In this document: piece after piece, positions 25,980-35,041 of the stretch | Numbering within the stretch: position 1 is the first letter of the stretch | Layout: every line of letters begins with the position of its first letter | DNA from: Nostoc piscinale CENA21 | Lineage (GTDB): Bacteria; Cyanobacteriota; Cyanobacteriia; Cyanobacteriales; Nostocaceae | NCBI RefSeq assembly: GCF_001298445.1 | Contig: NZ_CP012036.1 | Coordinates: 6,759,525-6,823,524, forward strand | Direction of reading: 5' to 3' | DNA length: 64,000 nt | Notes under the pieces: model-generated | Database searches by the model: none | What the model was told of the DNA's origin: nothing | What the model saw: only the letters and a program-made list of their open reading frames with translations | Translations under genes and position numbers: made by a program

Positions 25980-27191
25980 ATGGAACATATTTCTCAACTA
26001 GCGCCAAACATTAGAGAAAAAACATCATGTCCAGATATTTTAGTGATATCGCGTCAATTTTTACCACAAGAGGCGGTGATTAGCGAATATATATATAACC
26101 GTTGTGTGCAAGATCCCGAACGGATTATTGTGTTGGCGGCTAGTTGTGTGGGAGATAAAAAATTTGATGAGACGCAACGTTTTCCCATTTATCGCTGGCC
26201 GAATTCTCAATACTGGCTAGGAGGATTTTGGGGAAATGTTTTCCAACCTTTGATGAATTTAGTTAGCTCATTTGTATTAGCAATTAAGCTTTATTTTCGC
26301 TATCACTATCGTTATATAGAATGGGGACACAGTTACGAGTTTCCCTCACTATTATTATTAAGCTATCTATTACCGATCCGTTTTTTTATTTATCTACACG
26401 GTTTTGATATTCGCTCTGTTTTAGGCAATCCCTTGTGGCGATCGCTCTTTAAGTTAACATTATCTCGCGCCACAGGCATTGTTTGTAACAGCGCCTTTAC
26501 AAGAGATTACCTCAGAAACACATTCCGGTTGCAAACTCCTACTCATGTCATTCATCCCATAGTTAGACCAGAAAAATTTAGTGCCGGGACAAACCAAAGT
26601 CATCTTGATGATTTACGGGTCAAGGTACGCCAAAGTTACAACATTCCTGAAACAGCAATTGTCATCCTTTCAGTCGGAAGACTGGTAAAACAGAAAAGCT
26701 TTGAACGAGTAATTGAGAATCTCCCCTTATTGCTGACTATTGGGATAGATGTTCACTATATAATTTGTGGTCAAGGTGCTTGCGAGTCGGAATTGCAGAC
26801 TCTCGCACAACGCTTGCGGGTAGACCAACGGGTGCACTTTGCTGGTTATGTACCAGAAAGCGAGTTAGCAGGTTACTATGCGGCTTGTGATATCTTTGCG
26901 ATGCTGACTGTGAATGATAGCAAAGCAAGATTTATTGATGGTTTTGGGGTGACATATCTAGAAGCCAGTTACTTTGGTAAGCCTGTAATTGCTTCTCGTT
27001 TAGGTTCTGTGATTGAGGTAGTGAGTCACGAAGAAAATGGTATTTTAGTCAACCCAAAATCTGGCTATGAAGTTTTTCAAGCCTTTAAACGCTTGTGTCA
27101 AGACCCGCAATTGCGCGAACAACTCGGTCGCAAAGGTAAAGAATTAGCGCGGCGCAAAACTCTTCACCGGATGCTTTATCAAGAAAATTAA
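25980..27191 (+). CDS. Glycosyltransferase family 4 (GT-B fold)
   Basis: 403 residues. The GT-B features of GT4 retaining transferases are present. The N-terminal acceptor domain includes YLHGFDIRS and ATGIVCNSAFTRDYL. The C-terminal nucleotide-sugar domain includes ILSVGRLVKQKSFERVIENL, YIICGQGACESELQTLAQRL, VHFAGYVPESELAGYYAACD and the donor-binding E-x7-E-type stretch DGFGVTYLEASYFGKPVIAS. It probably adds a sugar during exopolysaccharide, sheath or glycolipid synthesis. It is not in an obvious polysaccharide cluster. Its stop codon overlaps that of the convergent thiS gene by 3 bases. Confidence 0.9.
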   Translation: MEHISQLAPNIREKTSCPDILVISRQFLPQEAVISEYIYNRCVQDPERIIVLAASCVGDKKFDETQRFPIYRWPNSQYWLGGFWGNVFQPLMNLVSSFVLAIKLYFRYHYRYIEWGHSYEFPSLLLLSYLLPIRFFIYLHGFDIRSVLGNPLWRSLFKLTLSRATGIVCNSAFTRDYLRNTFRLQTPTHVIHPIVRPEKFSAGTNQSHLDDLRVKVRQSYNIPETAIVILSVGRLVKQKSFERVIENLPLLLTIGIDVHYIICGQGACESELQTLAQRLRVDQRVHFAGYVPESELAGYYAACDIFAMLTVNDSKARFIDGFGVTYLEASYFGKPVIASRLGSVIEVVSHEENGILVNPKSGYEVFQAFKRLCQDPQLREQLGRKGKELARRKTLHRMLYQEN

Positions 27192-27400
27192 CCACCGCCA
27201 ACAATGGTGACAACTTCCAAGCGATCGCCTGGCTGTACGATAGTTTGAGACCAAAATTGGCGATGTAAAATTTCCCCGTTATACTCCACCGCCACTAAGC
27301 GCGGATTGAAACCCAATTGTTGTAGTAAATCGGGTAACAACGATGGAGATGCACAACTGCGGGTTTCTCCATTTACCTGAAGGGTAATTTGCTCGGACAT
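27188..27400 (-). CDS. thiS: Sulfur carrier protein ThiS
   Basis: 70 residues, ubiquitin-like. It carries sulfur as a C-terminal thiocarboxylate for making the thiazole ring of thiamine. The ending TIVGGG supplies the required Gly-Gly tail; the start ITLQVNGETRSCASPSLLPD and the middle NPRLVAVEYNGEILHRQFW are family-like. It follows the thiE-type gene by 22 bases on the same strand, forming a thiamine operon. Its stop lies on the overlap with the convergent glycosyltransferase stop. Confidence 0.93.
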   Translation of the reverse strand: MSEQITLQVNGETRSCASPSLLPDLLQQLGFNPRLVAVEYNGEILHRQFWSQTIVQPGDRLEVVTIVGGG

Positions 27401-27422
27401 AAGTGCTGAGTGCTGAGTAAGT

Positions 27423-28538
27423 CTAATTTTGCACGATTTCTGGTTGTGGTCGGACGCGATTTAATTGAGACAGCAAGTATTGGGTAACGAGAGTTGGTTG
27501 TTCGGCTTGCATGAGCGATCGCACTACTGCTACTCTTTCTGCACCAGCATCAATGACATCATTGATATTATTGGCATCAATGCCGCCAATGGCAAACCAA
27601 GGTATGGGGCTATTTTGGGCGGCGTAGCGGACATATTCTAAGCCGGCTGCGGCTTTACCTGCTTTGGTGGGAGTTTCGTAAATGGGGCCGACACCAATAT
27701 AATCCGCGCCTTCGTTAATGGCTCTGTGCATTTCTTCTGAATTAGTCGTAGAACGACCAATTATGCGCTGTGGCCCCAATAATTGACGCGCCAGAGCAAT
27801 TGGCATATCTTGTTGTCCCAGATGCACACCATCGGCATCTACAGCTAAGGCTAAATCGACGCGATCGTTCATAATCAACAAAGCGCCATAAGCATGACAT
27901 AGCTGCCTGAGTCTGGTTGCTTGTTCCAGCCGTACTGTATCATCGGAATTTTTATCGCGGTATTGGACTAAAGTCAATCCACCCTTGAGTGCAGATTCTA
28001 CTGTGGCGAACAAACTATCTGATGGAGATGTGACTAAATATAAATGCGATCGCCACAATAACTGATGGCGTTGATAACCCATCAAACTACTTTCTAGGGT
28101 ATAAACCCGATAGCGCATTTGCTTAAAAGCCTTGCCCATATTGGGGCTATATAGCTTGCCATATTCTTCCAACACTCGCAATGCTTCTTGAACACGGCAA
28201 AAGTTAGCTTGTAACAGCGATTTAATACTAGCGCGTTGTTCTTCTTGGGGATGAGATAAATCAGTGCCGATATCACCTACTGTATCTCGTGCTGCTCGTA
28301 TTTCTGCTGTATGCCACTTTGCTAACTCTTGTCGCAGGTACTTACATTCTCCTGCTAACTGAGCATTATTCAACCCAAAACGACACCACTCCTCAATGAT
28401 GCGTAACCCTTCACGAGTGCGGTCTAAATTAGCATCTAATATGCGGTAAACAATTTGCTGTATTTGCTCTTGTTGGCTATACGGCTCGACCATTACCACA
28501 ACTCCATTAGTGCTTTCATAATAGTCAGCCTCTTTCAT
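27423..28538 (-). CDS. thiE: Thiamine-phosphate synthase with N-terminal ThiD2-like domain
   Basis: 371 residues, or 356 if it starts at the Met of VEPYSQQEQ (28493). The C-terminal ThiE domain (about 160-371) joins HMP-pyrophosphate to thiazole phosphate: YRDKNSDD, MNDRVDLALAVDADGVHLGQ, GRSTTNSEE and YIGVGPIYETPTKAG are hallmarks. The N-terminal part (about 25-150: YRILDANLDRTREGLRIIEE, WCRFGL, KYLRQELAKW) matches what I know as the ThiD2 domain, an alternative HMP-phosphate kinase found fused to ThiE in cyanobacteria. The fusion would join two consecutive steps. It is upstream of thiS in one operon. No TPP riboswitch was seen upstream. Confidence 0.92.
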   Translation of the reverse strand: MKEADYYESTNGVVVMVEPYSQQEQIQQIVYRILDANLDRTREGLRIIEEWCRFGLNNAQLAGECKYLRQELAKWHTAEIRAARDTVGDIGTDLSHPQEEQRASIKSLLQANFCRVQEALRVLEEYGKLYSPNMGKAFKQMRYRVYTLESSLMGYQRHQLLWRSHLYLVTSPSDSLFATVESALKGGLTLVQYRDKNSDDTVRLEQATRLRQLCHAYGALLIMNDRVDLALAVDADGVHLGQQDMPIALARQLLGPQRIIGRSTTNSEEMHRAINEGADYIGVGPIYETPTKAGKAAAGLEYVRYAAQNSPIPWFAIGGIDANNINDVIDAGAERVAVVRSLMQAEQPTLVTQYLLSQLNRVRPQPEIVQN

Positions 28539-28595
28539 ATATGCAATGTTTTTAGCATCATTAATTTACTAAGCAAGAGGTATTAAGAAGAAAAA

Positions 28596-28626
28596 AGTCT
28601 GAAGTGTGAAGTCTGAAGTCTGAAAT
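28596..28626. repeat. Short tandem repeat (GAAGTCT heptamers)
   Basis: Near-perfect head-to-tail copies of the heptamer GAAGTCT/GAAGTGT upstream of the thiE gene. The same heptamer run recurs at about 61359 beside hpnA. This is the STRR type of heterocystous cyanobacteria. Just downstream lies a GGTGGCTTCCCGAAGGG repeat fragment. Confidence 0.65.
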
Positions 28627-28820
28627 TTTCTCCTTTGGGTGGCTTCCCGAAGGGTAGGATAATTTTATCCTTCAGCCTTTACCTTTCATCTTGGATATTT
28701 CCTTCATTAATTACTTTGTCTTTAAAATAGCCAATAGGTCAATATTGTGGGTAACATTATCGACATATTACTGTCTAAGGGTATAAGACTTTATTGTTAT
28801 TTCTTAGGAGTATGGTAAAA

Positions 28821-30629
28821 ATGGTGTCCCCCAATGTGTCAGGTCAACATTACAGACTGGCGCTCAAGCTAATAACCCTTTATCAACCGCATCAATCATT
28901 AAACATAGCTATACCGATGGCTTTTGGTTACTCACTTTTGCTGTATATGTTTGGTATGGGAGTGGCGAGTTTAACTTTGCTGGCAATCAATAATAGTGCC
29001 GTTGCTCAGATGCCATCTCTACCAAATAGAATGCCCCTGGGTGAAAGACCAATTTCTCAGGTTAATGTACTGTTTGTCAACCCAAGTATCGGGGATGACA
29101 CCACAGGTAATGGCAGCGATCGCACGCCGTTAAAAACTATTACCCAGGCTTTGCGTGTTGCTAAAGGCAATACAGTAATTATGCTGGCTCAGGGTAATTA
29201 CAGTGAAGAAACTGGGGAAACATTTCCTTTAATACTACGCCCTGGTATTTCCATTCAAGGTGACGCAGCTAACAAAGGTAGTGGTATTACAATTCAAGGT
29301 GGTGGCTTGTACCTGAGTCGCAGTTATGGCGGGCAGAATGTCACGATTGTCGGCGCAAATCAAGCTGAGTTAACAGGGGTGAGTGTGACTAATGCTAATC
29401 CCCGTGGTTATGGTTTGTGGATTGAATCAAGTAACCCTGTCGTGTCTGAAAATACATTTACAGGAAGTACCCAAGATGGTGTAGCTGTGAGTGGTAATGG
29501 CGCACCGACAATTAGTAAAAATTATTTTTATCGAAATGGAGCCAATGGTATTACCCTCAGTGGTAGTTCTCAGGCAAAAGTGCAAGAAAATATTTTTCAA
29601 GAAACTGGTTATGGCGTAAATATTACCCAAAATGCCGCGCCTGTAGTTATGGGCAATCAAATTCAAAACAATCGTTCGGGAATTTTAGTCCAAGGTAAGG
29701 CGCGTCCTATTGTCCGCAATAATCTAATTGCCGATAGTCAAGAAGATGGTTTAGTAGCGATCGCCCAAGCTATGCCAGACTTAGGTAATACTACAGAAGC
29801 TGGTGGTAACGAATTTCGTAATAATGCTCGCTATGATATTAATGCTAGTACAGTCAAAGAAGCGATCGCAGCCACAGGTAATACTTTAACTAGCAACAAA
29901 ATTACAGGTAAGGTCGATCTGAACGCTCCAGCTACTGCTGTTGTAGATAACTCCCTACCAACCACACCAAACACAACTATCTCAGCCATTCCCAGCAATC
30001 CAGAAATTACTGTTTCTACCACTGAAGTTCCGCCCCCAGCCAATCCCGTCGCCAAATTACCCACCACACCCATCAAACCCAAATCTCCCCAACTACAACT
30101 CACCCCTCCCCCTGGTGGCTTCCCAGTTCCCAGCAGCTTAGTCAGAACCCAACCAGCAACAAACACCCAACCGACTCCCACAGCCAAACCAGTACTACAA
30201 CCAGCATCGTCACAGTTCAATTACGTGCAGATTGACAGGAACACCATTGAATTTACTGCACCTACCCCAATCCCCAATACAACGATTTCTCCAGGTAGTG
30301 CAGCTTTGTTACCCGTTCCTGATGGTAACGTTCCCCTGGGGAATACTAGCAACCTGCGAAAAGTCCCAGTACCCCAAACTAATATAAATACATACACTCA
30401 AAGTTATTTACCGCCTACCAACAACACACGTTACCGCGTCATTGTTGAAGTAGCCAACGAACAAGAACAGGAATTAGTAAAATTTGTAGCACCTGGTGCG
30501 TTTTCTACCATCTGGAAAGGGCGCAGGGTGATGCAAGCAGGCGTATTTAGTAATCGTTATAACGCTGATGAGATGTTGAAAAATCTCACTAATAACGGCT
30601 TACGAACTATTATTGAACCTTTGAATTAA
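28821..30629 (+). CDS. DUF1565 beta-helix protein, secreted
   Basis: About 602 residues from the ATG at 28821, chosen because AGGAG sits 9 bases before it; the ATG at 28812 is too close to that RBS. A membrane or signal segment (SLLLYMFGMGVASLTLLAIN) ends near AVAQMPS, so export is expected. DUF1565 then starts at LFVNPSIGDDTTGNGSDRTP, LKTITQALRVAKGNTVIMLA, followed by right-handed beta-helix coils (NPVVSENTFTGSTQDGVAVS, NYFYRNGANGITLSGSSQAK). A long Pro/Thr-rich linker leads to a C-terminal 70-residue domain (YRVIVEVANEQEQELVKFVA ... VMQAGVFSNRYNADEMLKNL) that resembles SPOR, a peptidoglycan-binding domain. Role likely in cell envelope or carbohydrate binding. Confidence 0.88.
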   Translation: MVSPNVSGQHYRLALKLITLYQPHQSLNIAIPMAFGYSLLLYMFGMGVASLTLLAINNSAVAQMPSLPNRMPLGERPISQVNVLFVNPSIGDDTTGNGSDRTPLKTITQALRVAKGNTVIMLAQGNYSEETGETFPLILRPGISIQGDAANKGSGITIQGGGLYLSRSYGGQNVTIVGANQAELTGVSVTNANPRGYGLWIESSNPVVSENTFTGSTQDGVAVSGNGAPTISKNYFYRNGANGITLSGSSQAKVQENIFQETGYGVNITQNAAPVVMGNQIQNNRSGILVQGKARPIVRNNLIADSQEDGLVAIAQAMPDLGNTTEAGGNEFRNNARYDINASTVKEAIAATGNTLTSNKITGKVDLNAPATAVVDNSLPTTPNTTISAIPSNPEITVSTTEVPPPANPVAKLPTTPIKPKSPQLQLTPPPGGFPVPSSLVRTQPATNTQPTPTAKPVLQPASSQFNYVQIDRNTIEFTAPTPIPNTTISPGSAALLPVPDGNVPLGNTSNLRKVPVPQTNINTYTQSYLPPTNNTRYRVIVEVANEQEQELVKFVAPGAFSTIWKGRRVMQAGVFSNRYNADEMLKNLTNNGLRTIIEPLN

Positions 30630-30632
30630 ATT

Positions 30633-30662
30633 AGTAGGGGCTAACAGCTATTAGCCCCTACT
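30633..30662 (+). terminator. Hairpin terminator after the DUF1565 gene
   Basis: AGTAGGGGCTAA (30633-30644) and TTAGCCCCTACT (30651-30662) form a perfect 12-bp stem with a 6-base loop, starting 4 bases after the stop codon. The T tract is short (TTTGGGG). Confidence 0.7.
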
Positions 30663-30748
30663 TTGGGGAATCGTAAAACGTAGCAAATAATTTGATAACT
30701 TAAAAATCATAGCTAAGAAGTAGCAAAATAAATTTTAAGGAATACATA

Positions 30749-33700
30749 ATGAATGGGGCATCATTATCGGCTGCAAGTTGGGAGTTTTGGATTGATAGAG
30801 GCGGAACTTTCACCGATATTGTGGCAAAACGCTCTGATGGCCAATTAATAATTCACAAGCTACTTTCAGAAAATCCTGAACAATATCCAGATGCAGCAGT
30901 CCAAGGAATTCGAGAAATTTTAGGTATTGCGGCTGATGCGCCCATCCCGACAGAAAGCATTGCGGCAATTAAAATGGGAACCACTGTGGCGACAAATGCC
31001 TTATTAGAAAGAAAAGGCGATCGCACAGTTTTAATTATTACTCAAGGATTTCGAGATGCCCTACGCATCGGTTATCAAAACCGTCCCGATATTTTTGCCC
31101 GTCAAATAATTTTGCCAGAAATGCTCTACGAGAGAGTCATTGAAGTAGAGGAACGTTACAGCGCCCAAGGTGAAGAATTAATCCCGTTAAATATTGATGC
31201 AGTTCGCCCACAATTACAAGCAGCATACAATGATGGCATTCGCTGTTGTGCGATCGCGTTCATGCACGGCTACCGCTACACCAGCCATGAACAACAAGTT
31301 GCAACTTTAGCCAAAAGTATTGGATTTACGCAAATTTCCGTCTCTCACGAAGTCAGCCCTTTAATGAAATTAGTCAGCCGGGGCGATACAACAGTTGTCG
31401 ATGCTTATTTATCCCCCATCTTGCGGCGATATGTTGATCAAGTCTCTCATCAATTGGCAGTAGGGAATCGGGAAGAAGAAACTGGCGAGATAAGTAACAG
31501 GCAACAAGGATCATTCCCCCTGCCCCCTGCCCCCTGCCCCGATTCCTCTTCCTACTCCCCCAAACTTATGTTCATGCAATCCAACGGCGGACTAGCGGAT
31601 GCAGAGAACTTCCAAGGCAAAGACAGTATTTTATCCGGCCCGGCTGGTGGGATAGTTGGGGCAGTGCAAACAAGCCGGATGGCTGGATTTGAGAAGATTA
31701 TCAGCTTTGATATGGGTGGTACATCTACCGATGTGGCGCACTACAACGGCGAGTATGAACGCACCTTTGAAACCGAAGTGGCAGGGGTGCGTTTGCGAAC
31801 ACCGATGATGGCAATTCATACCGTTGCGGCTGGCGGGGGTTCAATTGTGCAGTTTGATGGTTCGCGGTATCGGGTGGGGCCGGAATCGGCAGGGGCAAAT
31901 CCTGGCCCGGCAGCATATTCTAAAGGCGGGCCGTTGACGATAACTGATTGCAATGTGATGGTAGGTAAGTTGCAACCAGAGTTTTTCCCCAAGGTGTTTG
32001 GGGCGGGTGCGAATTTACCGTTAGATGCAGAGGTAGTGAGGCAGAAGTTTCAGCAATTGGCGGCAGAAATTGGAGATGGCAGAACACCGGAAGAAGTCGC
32101 TACAGGATTTTTGGCGATCGCAGTTGATAAAATGGCTAACGCCATCAAAAAAATCTCTCTCCAGCGTGGTTATGATGTATCTGAGTATACTTTGTGTTGT
32201 TTTGGTGGCGCTGGTGGGCAACATGCTTGTTTAATTGCCGACGCTTTGGGGATGAAGCAGGTATTTATTCATCCTTACGCCGGGGTGTTGTCTGCTTATG
32301 GTATGGGTTTGGCAGATGTACGGGTAATCCGCGAGAAGTCGGTGGAAGCCGTTTTGAGTGAGGGTTTGTTGGGAGAAGTAGAGTTAGAGTTGGTTGGGTT
32401 GGTGGCGGAGGCGGTAGGGGAAATGAACCGCAGAGGCGCTGAGAGAAGTTGCGTGCGCGGGTTCCCTGCGTTGAGCAAACTTCGGGAGGACGCGGAGGGA
32501 GGAGAGACTGATACACCCTTACACCCTTATACCCCTACACCCTCTTTAGATGTTTATCGTAAGGTACATCTCAAATATGAGGGGATGGATGCAGCGTTGA
32601 TTGTGGACTTTGCAGATGTGGCGATGATGCAGGGTCAGTTTGAGGAGTTGCATCGTCAGCGTTACGGGTTTATTGCGGCTGAGAAGCGGTTGATTGTGGA
32701 AGCGGTGGCGGTTGAGGTGGTGGAGAAGCATGATGCACCGGAGGAAAATGTAATTACACGTAGAGATGATAAAAAATTTGTAGCAATAGCAACAGTGCAG
32801 ATGTACACTGCTGGGGCGTGGCAAACTACCCCAGTGTATCAACGCCAAGATTTACAGCCAGGAGATTGTATCGCAGGGCCAGCCATTATTGTCGAGGCGA
32901 CGGGTACAAACGTAATTGAACCCCATTGGCAAGCCGAGTTAACTACACGCAATCATCTTGTGTTGTCTACTGTTGGGGTTGCACAAAACAAAGAACAAAG
33001 GACAAATGACAAAGGACAAAAACCAGATCCGGTGATGCTGGAGATTTTCAATAATTTGTTTCGGGCGATCGCTGAACAAATGGGTATAACGTTACAAAAT
33101 ACCAGTTCCTCTGTCAACATCAAAGAACGGCTAGATTTTTCCTGTGCAATTTTTGATGGTGCTGGACAATTAGTCGCCAATGCGCCCCACATACCCGTTC
33201 ATTTGGGTTCCATGAGTGAAAGTGTGCAAGCTTTAATTGCTAACTATGGCGACACCATCAAACCTGGTGATGTTTTTGTTTCCAATAACCCTTACAACGG
33301 TGGTACTCACCTACCAGACATTACCGTTATCACCCCCGTCTTTCCCCACTCTCGGTTGGTGAGCGAAGCCGAACCACGCCCACTCTTTTACGTCGCCTCA
33401 CGAGGACACCATGCAGATATCGGCGGTATTACTCCCGGTTCTATGCCGCCAAATAGTATAAATGTCATTGAAGAAGGCATATTAATTGATAATTTCCAGT
33501 TAGTTGCAGCAGGTAAATTCCGCGAAGCTGAATTAGTCAGTTTGCTCACTAGTGAACCTTACCCTGCACGAAATATTACCCAAAACTTGGCTGATTTAAA
33601 AGCCCAAATTGCCGCTAATGAACGTGGTGTGCAAGAACTTTTAAAAATGGTAGACCACTACAGCTTAGAAACTGTCCAAGCTTACATGAATTTTGTCCAA

Positions 33701-34609
33701 GATAATGCTGAAGAATCTGTAAGACGTGTGATTGAAGTTTTAAAAGATGGTAGTTTTAGCTATGCTTTAGATGATGGCAGTCTGATTCAAGTCGCAATTA
33801 CAATTAACAGAGAAAACCGCAGTGCCAAAATTGATTTTACAGGCACTTCCAGCCAGCAATTAGCTAATAACTTTAATGCCCCAGCCGCAGTTTGCAAAGC
33901 CGCAGTTTTATATGTTTTTCGTACATTAGTTAATGATGATATTCCGTTAAATGCTGGATGTTTGAAACCTTTAGAAATTCACATTCCTGAAGGTTGTATG
34001 TTGAATCCGGCTTATCCGGCGGCGGTAGTGGCGGGAAATGTGGAAACTTCCCAAGGGATTACCGATGCTTTATATGGTGCGTTGGGTGTTCTTGCTGCTT
34101 CTCAAGGAACGATGAATAATTTTACCTTTGGGAATGAACGCTATCAATATTATGAAACTATCTGCGGCGGTTCTGGTGCGGGTGCAAATTTTGATGGGAC
34201 GGATGCAGTTCACACCCACATGACTAATTCCCGTCTCACAGATCCCGAAGTATTAGAATGGCGCTTCCCGATTGTGTTAGAAAATTTTGCTATTCGGGAA
34301 AATAGCGGTGGTCAAGGACTTTATCATGGTGGTAATGGTGTCATCCGTCGCTTGCGTTTTCTCGAACCAATGACAGCAGCAATTTTATCAAATCACCGCA
34401 TAGTTGCGCCTTTTGGTTTATGTGGTGGCGCAAGCGGTGAAGTCGGACGAAATTATGTTGAAAGGTGTGATGGAATTTTTGAAGATTTAGGTAGTAAAGC
34501 TGTGGTGGAAATGAATGTTAATGATGCGTTTGTGATTGAAACTCCTGGTGGTGGTGGTTATGGTTTTACTGATCATCCTAGTTTTCAATCTAGATACCCG
34601 ACTTCTTGA
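30749..34609 (+). CDS. 5-oxoprolinase (HyuA-HyuB fusion)
   Basis: 1286 residues, close to the usual length of ATP-dependent 5-oxoprolinase, which opens 5-oxoproline to glutamate. The HyuA half (1-735) starts FWIDRGGTFTDIVAKRSDGQ and has FDMGGTSTDVAHYNGEYERT and an AGGGSIVQFDGSRYRVGPES stretch. The HyuB half (about 758-1286) has PVMLEIFNNLFRAIAEQMGI, SNNPYNGGTHLPDITV, YVASRGHHADIGGITPGSMP and GGGGYG at the end. The linkers carry three stretches made from genomic repeats: about 239-272, 561-600 and 746-758. All keep the frame, so the gene looks functional. Strict substrate (oxoproline versus hydantoin) cannot be fixed by sequence. Confidence 0.92.
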   Translation: MNGASLSAASWEFWIDRGGTFTDIVAKRSDGQLIIHKLLSENPEQYPDAAVQGIREILGIAADAPIPTESIAAIKMGTTVATNALLERKGDRTVLIITQGFRDALRIGYQNRPDIFARQIILPEMLYERVIEVEERYSAQGEELIPLNIDAVRPQLQAAYNDGIRCCAIAFMHGYRYTSHEQQVATLAKSIGFTQISVSHEVSPLMKLVSRGDTTVVDAYLSPILRRYVDQVSHQLAVGNREEETGEISNRQQGSFPLPPAPCPDSSSYSPKLMFMQSNGGLADAENFQGKDSILSGPAGGIVGAVQTSRMAGFEKIISFDMGGTSTDVAHYNGEYERTFETEVAGVRLRTPMMAIHTVAAGGGSIVQFDGSRYRVGPESAGANPGPAAYSKGGPLTITDCNVMVGKLQPEFFPKVFGAGANLPLDAEVVRQKFQQLAAEIGDGRTPEEVATGFLAIAVDKMANAIKKISLQRGYDVSEYTLCCFGGAGGQHACLIADALGMKQVFIHPYAGVLSAYGMGLADVRVIREKSVEAVLSEGLLGEVELELVGLVAEAVGEMNRRGAERSCVRGFPALSKLREDAEGGETDTPLHPYTPTPSLDVYRKVHLKYEGMDAALIVDFADVAMMQGQFEELHRQRYGFIAAEKRLIVEAVAVEVVEKHDAPEENVITRRDDKKFVAIATVQMYTAGAWQTTPVYQRQDLQPGDCIAGPAIIVEATGTNVIEPHWQAELTTRNHLVLSTVGVAQNKEQRTNDKGQKPDPVMLEIFNNLFRAIAEQMGITLQNTSSSVNIKERLDFSCAIFDGAGQLVANAPHIPVHLGSMSESVQALIANYGDTIKPGDVFVSNNPYNGGTHLPDITVITPVFPHSRLVSEAEPRPLFYVASRGHHADIGGITPGSMPPNSINVIEEGILIDNFQLVAAGKFREAELVSLLTSEPYPARNITQNLADLKAQIAANERGVQELLKMVDHYSLETVQAYMNFVQDNAEESVRRVIEVLKDGSFSYALDDGSLIQVAITINRENRSAKIDFTGTSSQQLANNFNAPAAVCKAAVLYVFRTLVNDDIPLNAGCLKPLEIHIPEGCMLNPAYPAAVVAGNVETSQGITDALYGALGVLAASQGTMNNFTFGNERYQYYETICGGSGAGANFDGTDAVHTHMTNSRLTDPEVLEWRFPIVLENFAIRENSGGQGLYHGGNGVIRRLRFLEPMTAAILSNHRIVAPFGLCGGASGEVGRNYVERCDGIFEDLGSKAVVEMNVNDAFVIETPGGGGYGFTDHPSFQSRYPTS
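31465..31550. repeat. In-frame repeat insertion 1 within 5-oxoprolinase
   Basis: A CCCCCTGCCCCCTGCCCCCT-type tract sits inside the HyuA half and encodes SFPLPPAPCPDSSSYSP. The same C/T-rich STRR motif occurs between genes elsewhere in the window. It falls between domains, where an insertion can be tolerated. Confidence 0.6.
32430..32545. repeat. In-frame repeat insertion 2 within 5-oxoprolinase
   Basis: The stretch GCAGAGGCGCTGAGAG ... GTTGCGTGCGCGGGTTCC ... GAGGACGCGGAGGG, followed by ACACCCTTACACCCTTATAC, is of the interspersed-repeat type normally found between cyanobacterial genes. It encodes NRRGAERSCVRGFPALSKLR and DTPLHPYTPTPS without breaking the frame. Confidence 0.6.
32985..33022. 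repeat. In-frame repeat insertion 3 within 5-oxoprolinase
   Basis: A run of GACAAA/GAACAAAG units encodes AQNKEQRTNDKGQK right at the HyuA-HyuB junction. Low-complexity, repeat-derived and in frame. Confidence 0.5.
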
Positions 34610-34624
34610 AGAAATCGGGTATCT
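34592..34624. terminator. Hairpin overlapping the 5-oxoprolinase stop codon
   Basis: AGATACCCGA (34592-34601) pairs perfectly with TCGGGTATCT (34615-34624). The loop contains the TGA stop (34607-34609), so the stem covers the last codons. It lies 17 bases from the stop of the convergent 83-residue gene and could act in both directions; no strong T tract. Confidence 0.55.
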
Positions 34625-34641
34625 AAAAGTTCTCGTAAAAA

Positions 34642-34893
34642 TTAAATCACTGCTTTTTGTCGTGGACAGTCGAAAACCACCACGAAATTAGCATCTGGTA
34701 TGAGTTGGCGTAAGCTTTGCACATGACCATCTGCATCAGAACGATTGCGAAATCTTGCAACTGTCACTCGTTGCATATCTGGAAATAACCGCGCAACAAT
34801 CCAAGAATTTAAACGTTCTTTGTAAGCGTTTGTCTGAGTTTCTGAGACAAAATCTTTGTAATTGCTGTTTTGTGGCATGATTAATCTATCCAT
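34642..34893 (-). CDS. Conserved hypothetical protein, about 78-83 aa
   Basis: Starts MDRLIMPQNSNYKDFVSETQ or at the internal Met (34878). It continues ARLFPDMQRVTVARFRNRSD, then ADGHVQSLRQLIPDANFVVV, ending FDCPRQKAVI. The pattern resembles small cyanobacterial proteins that open with VARL.PN.QR and end with a VVFD strand, from memory, with no known function. Soluble, no motif. The region just upstream carries inverted copies of GCGTTAG (34911-34917 and 34938-34944). Confidence 0.65.
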   Translation of the reverse strand: MDRLIMPQNSNYKDFVSETQTNAYKERLNSWIVARLFPDMQRVTVARFRNRSDADGHVQSLRQLIPDANFVVVFDCPRQKAVI

Positions 34894-35041
34894 AAGGAGT
34901 TTAGTAAAGGGCGTTAGCGAGTCTCTTGGCGGGGATACTAACGCTTCTTCAACAAAAATTGAATCTCAATACCATATCGTTTATCAATTGTCAATTGTTA
35001 GTGCCAAGTTTTAGCGCCAACAAATTTTAACGCCCAAAAAT

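Noticed and set aside
28539..28820. TPP riboswitch before the thiE-thiS operon
   Set aside because: The conserved CTGAGA and ACCTGA-type cores were not found on the minus strand upstream of 28538.
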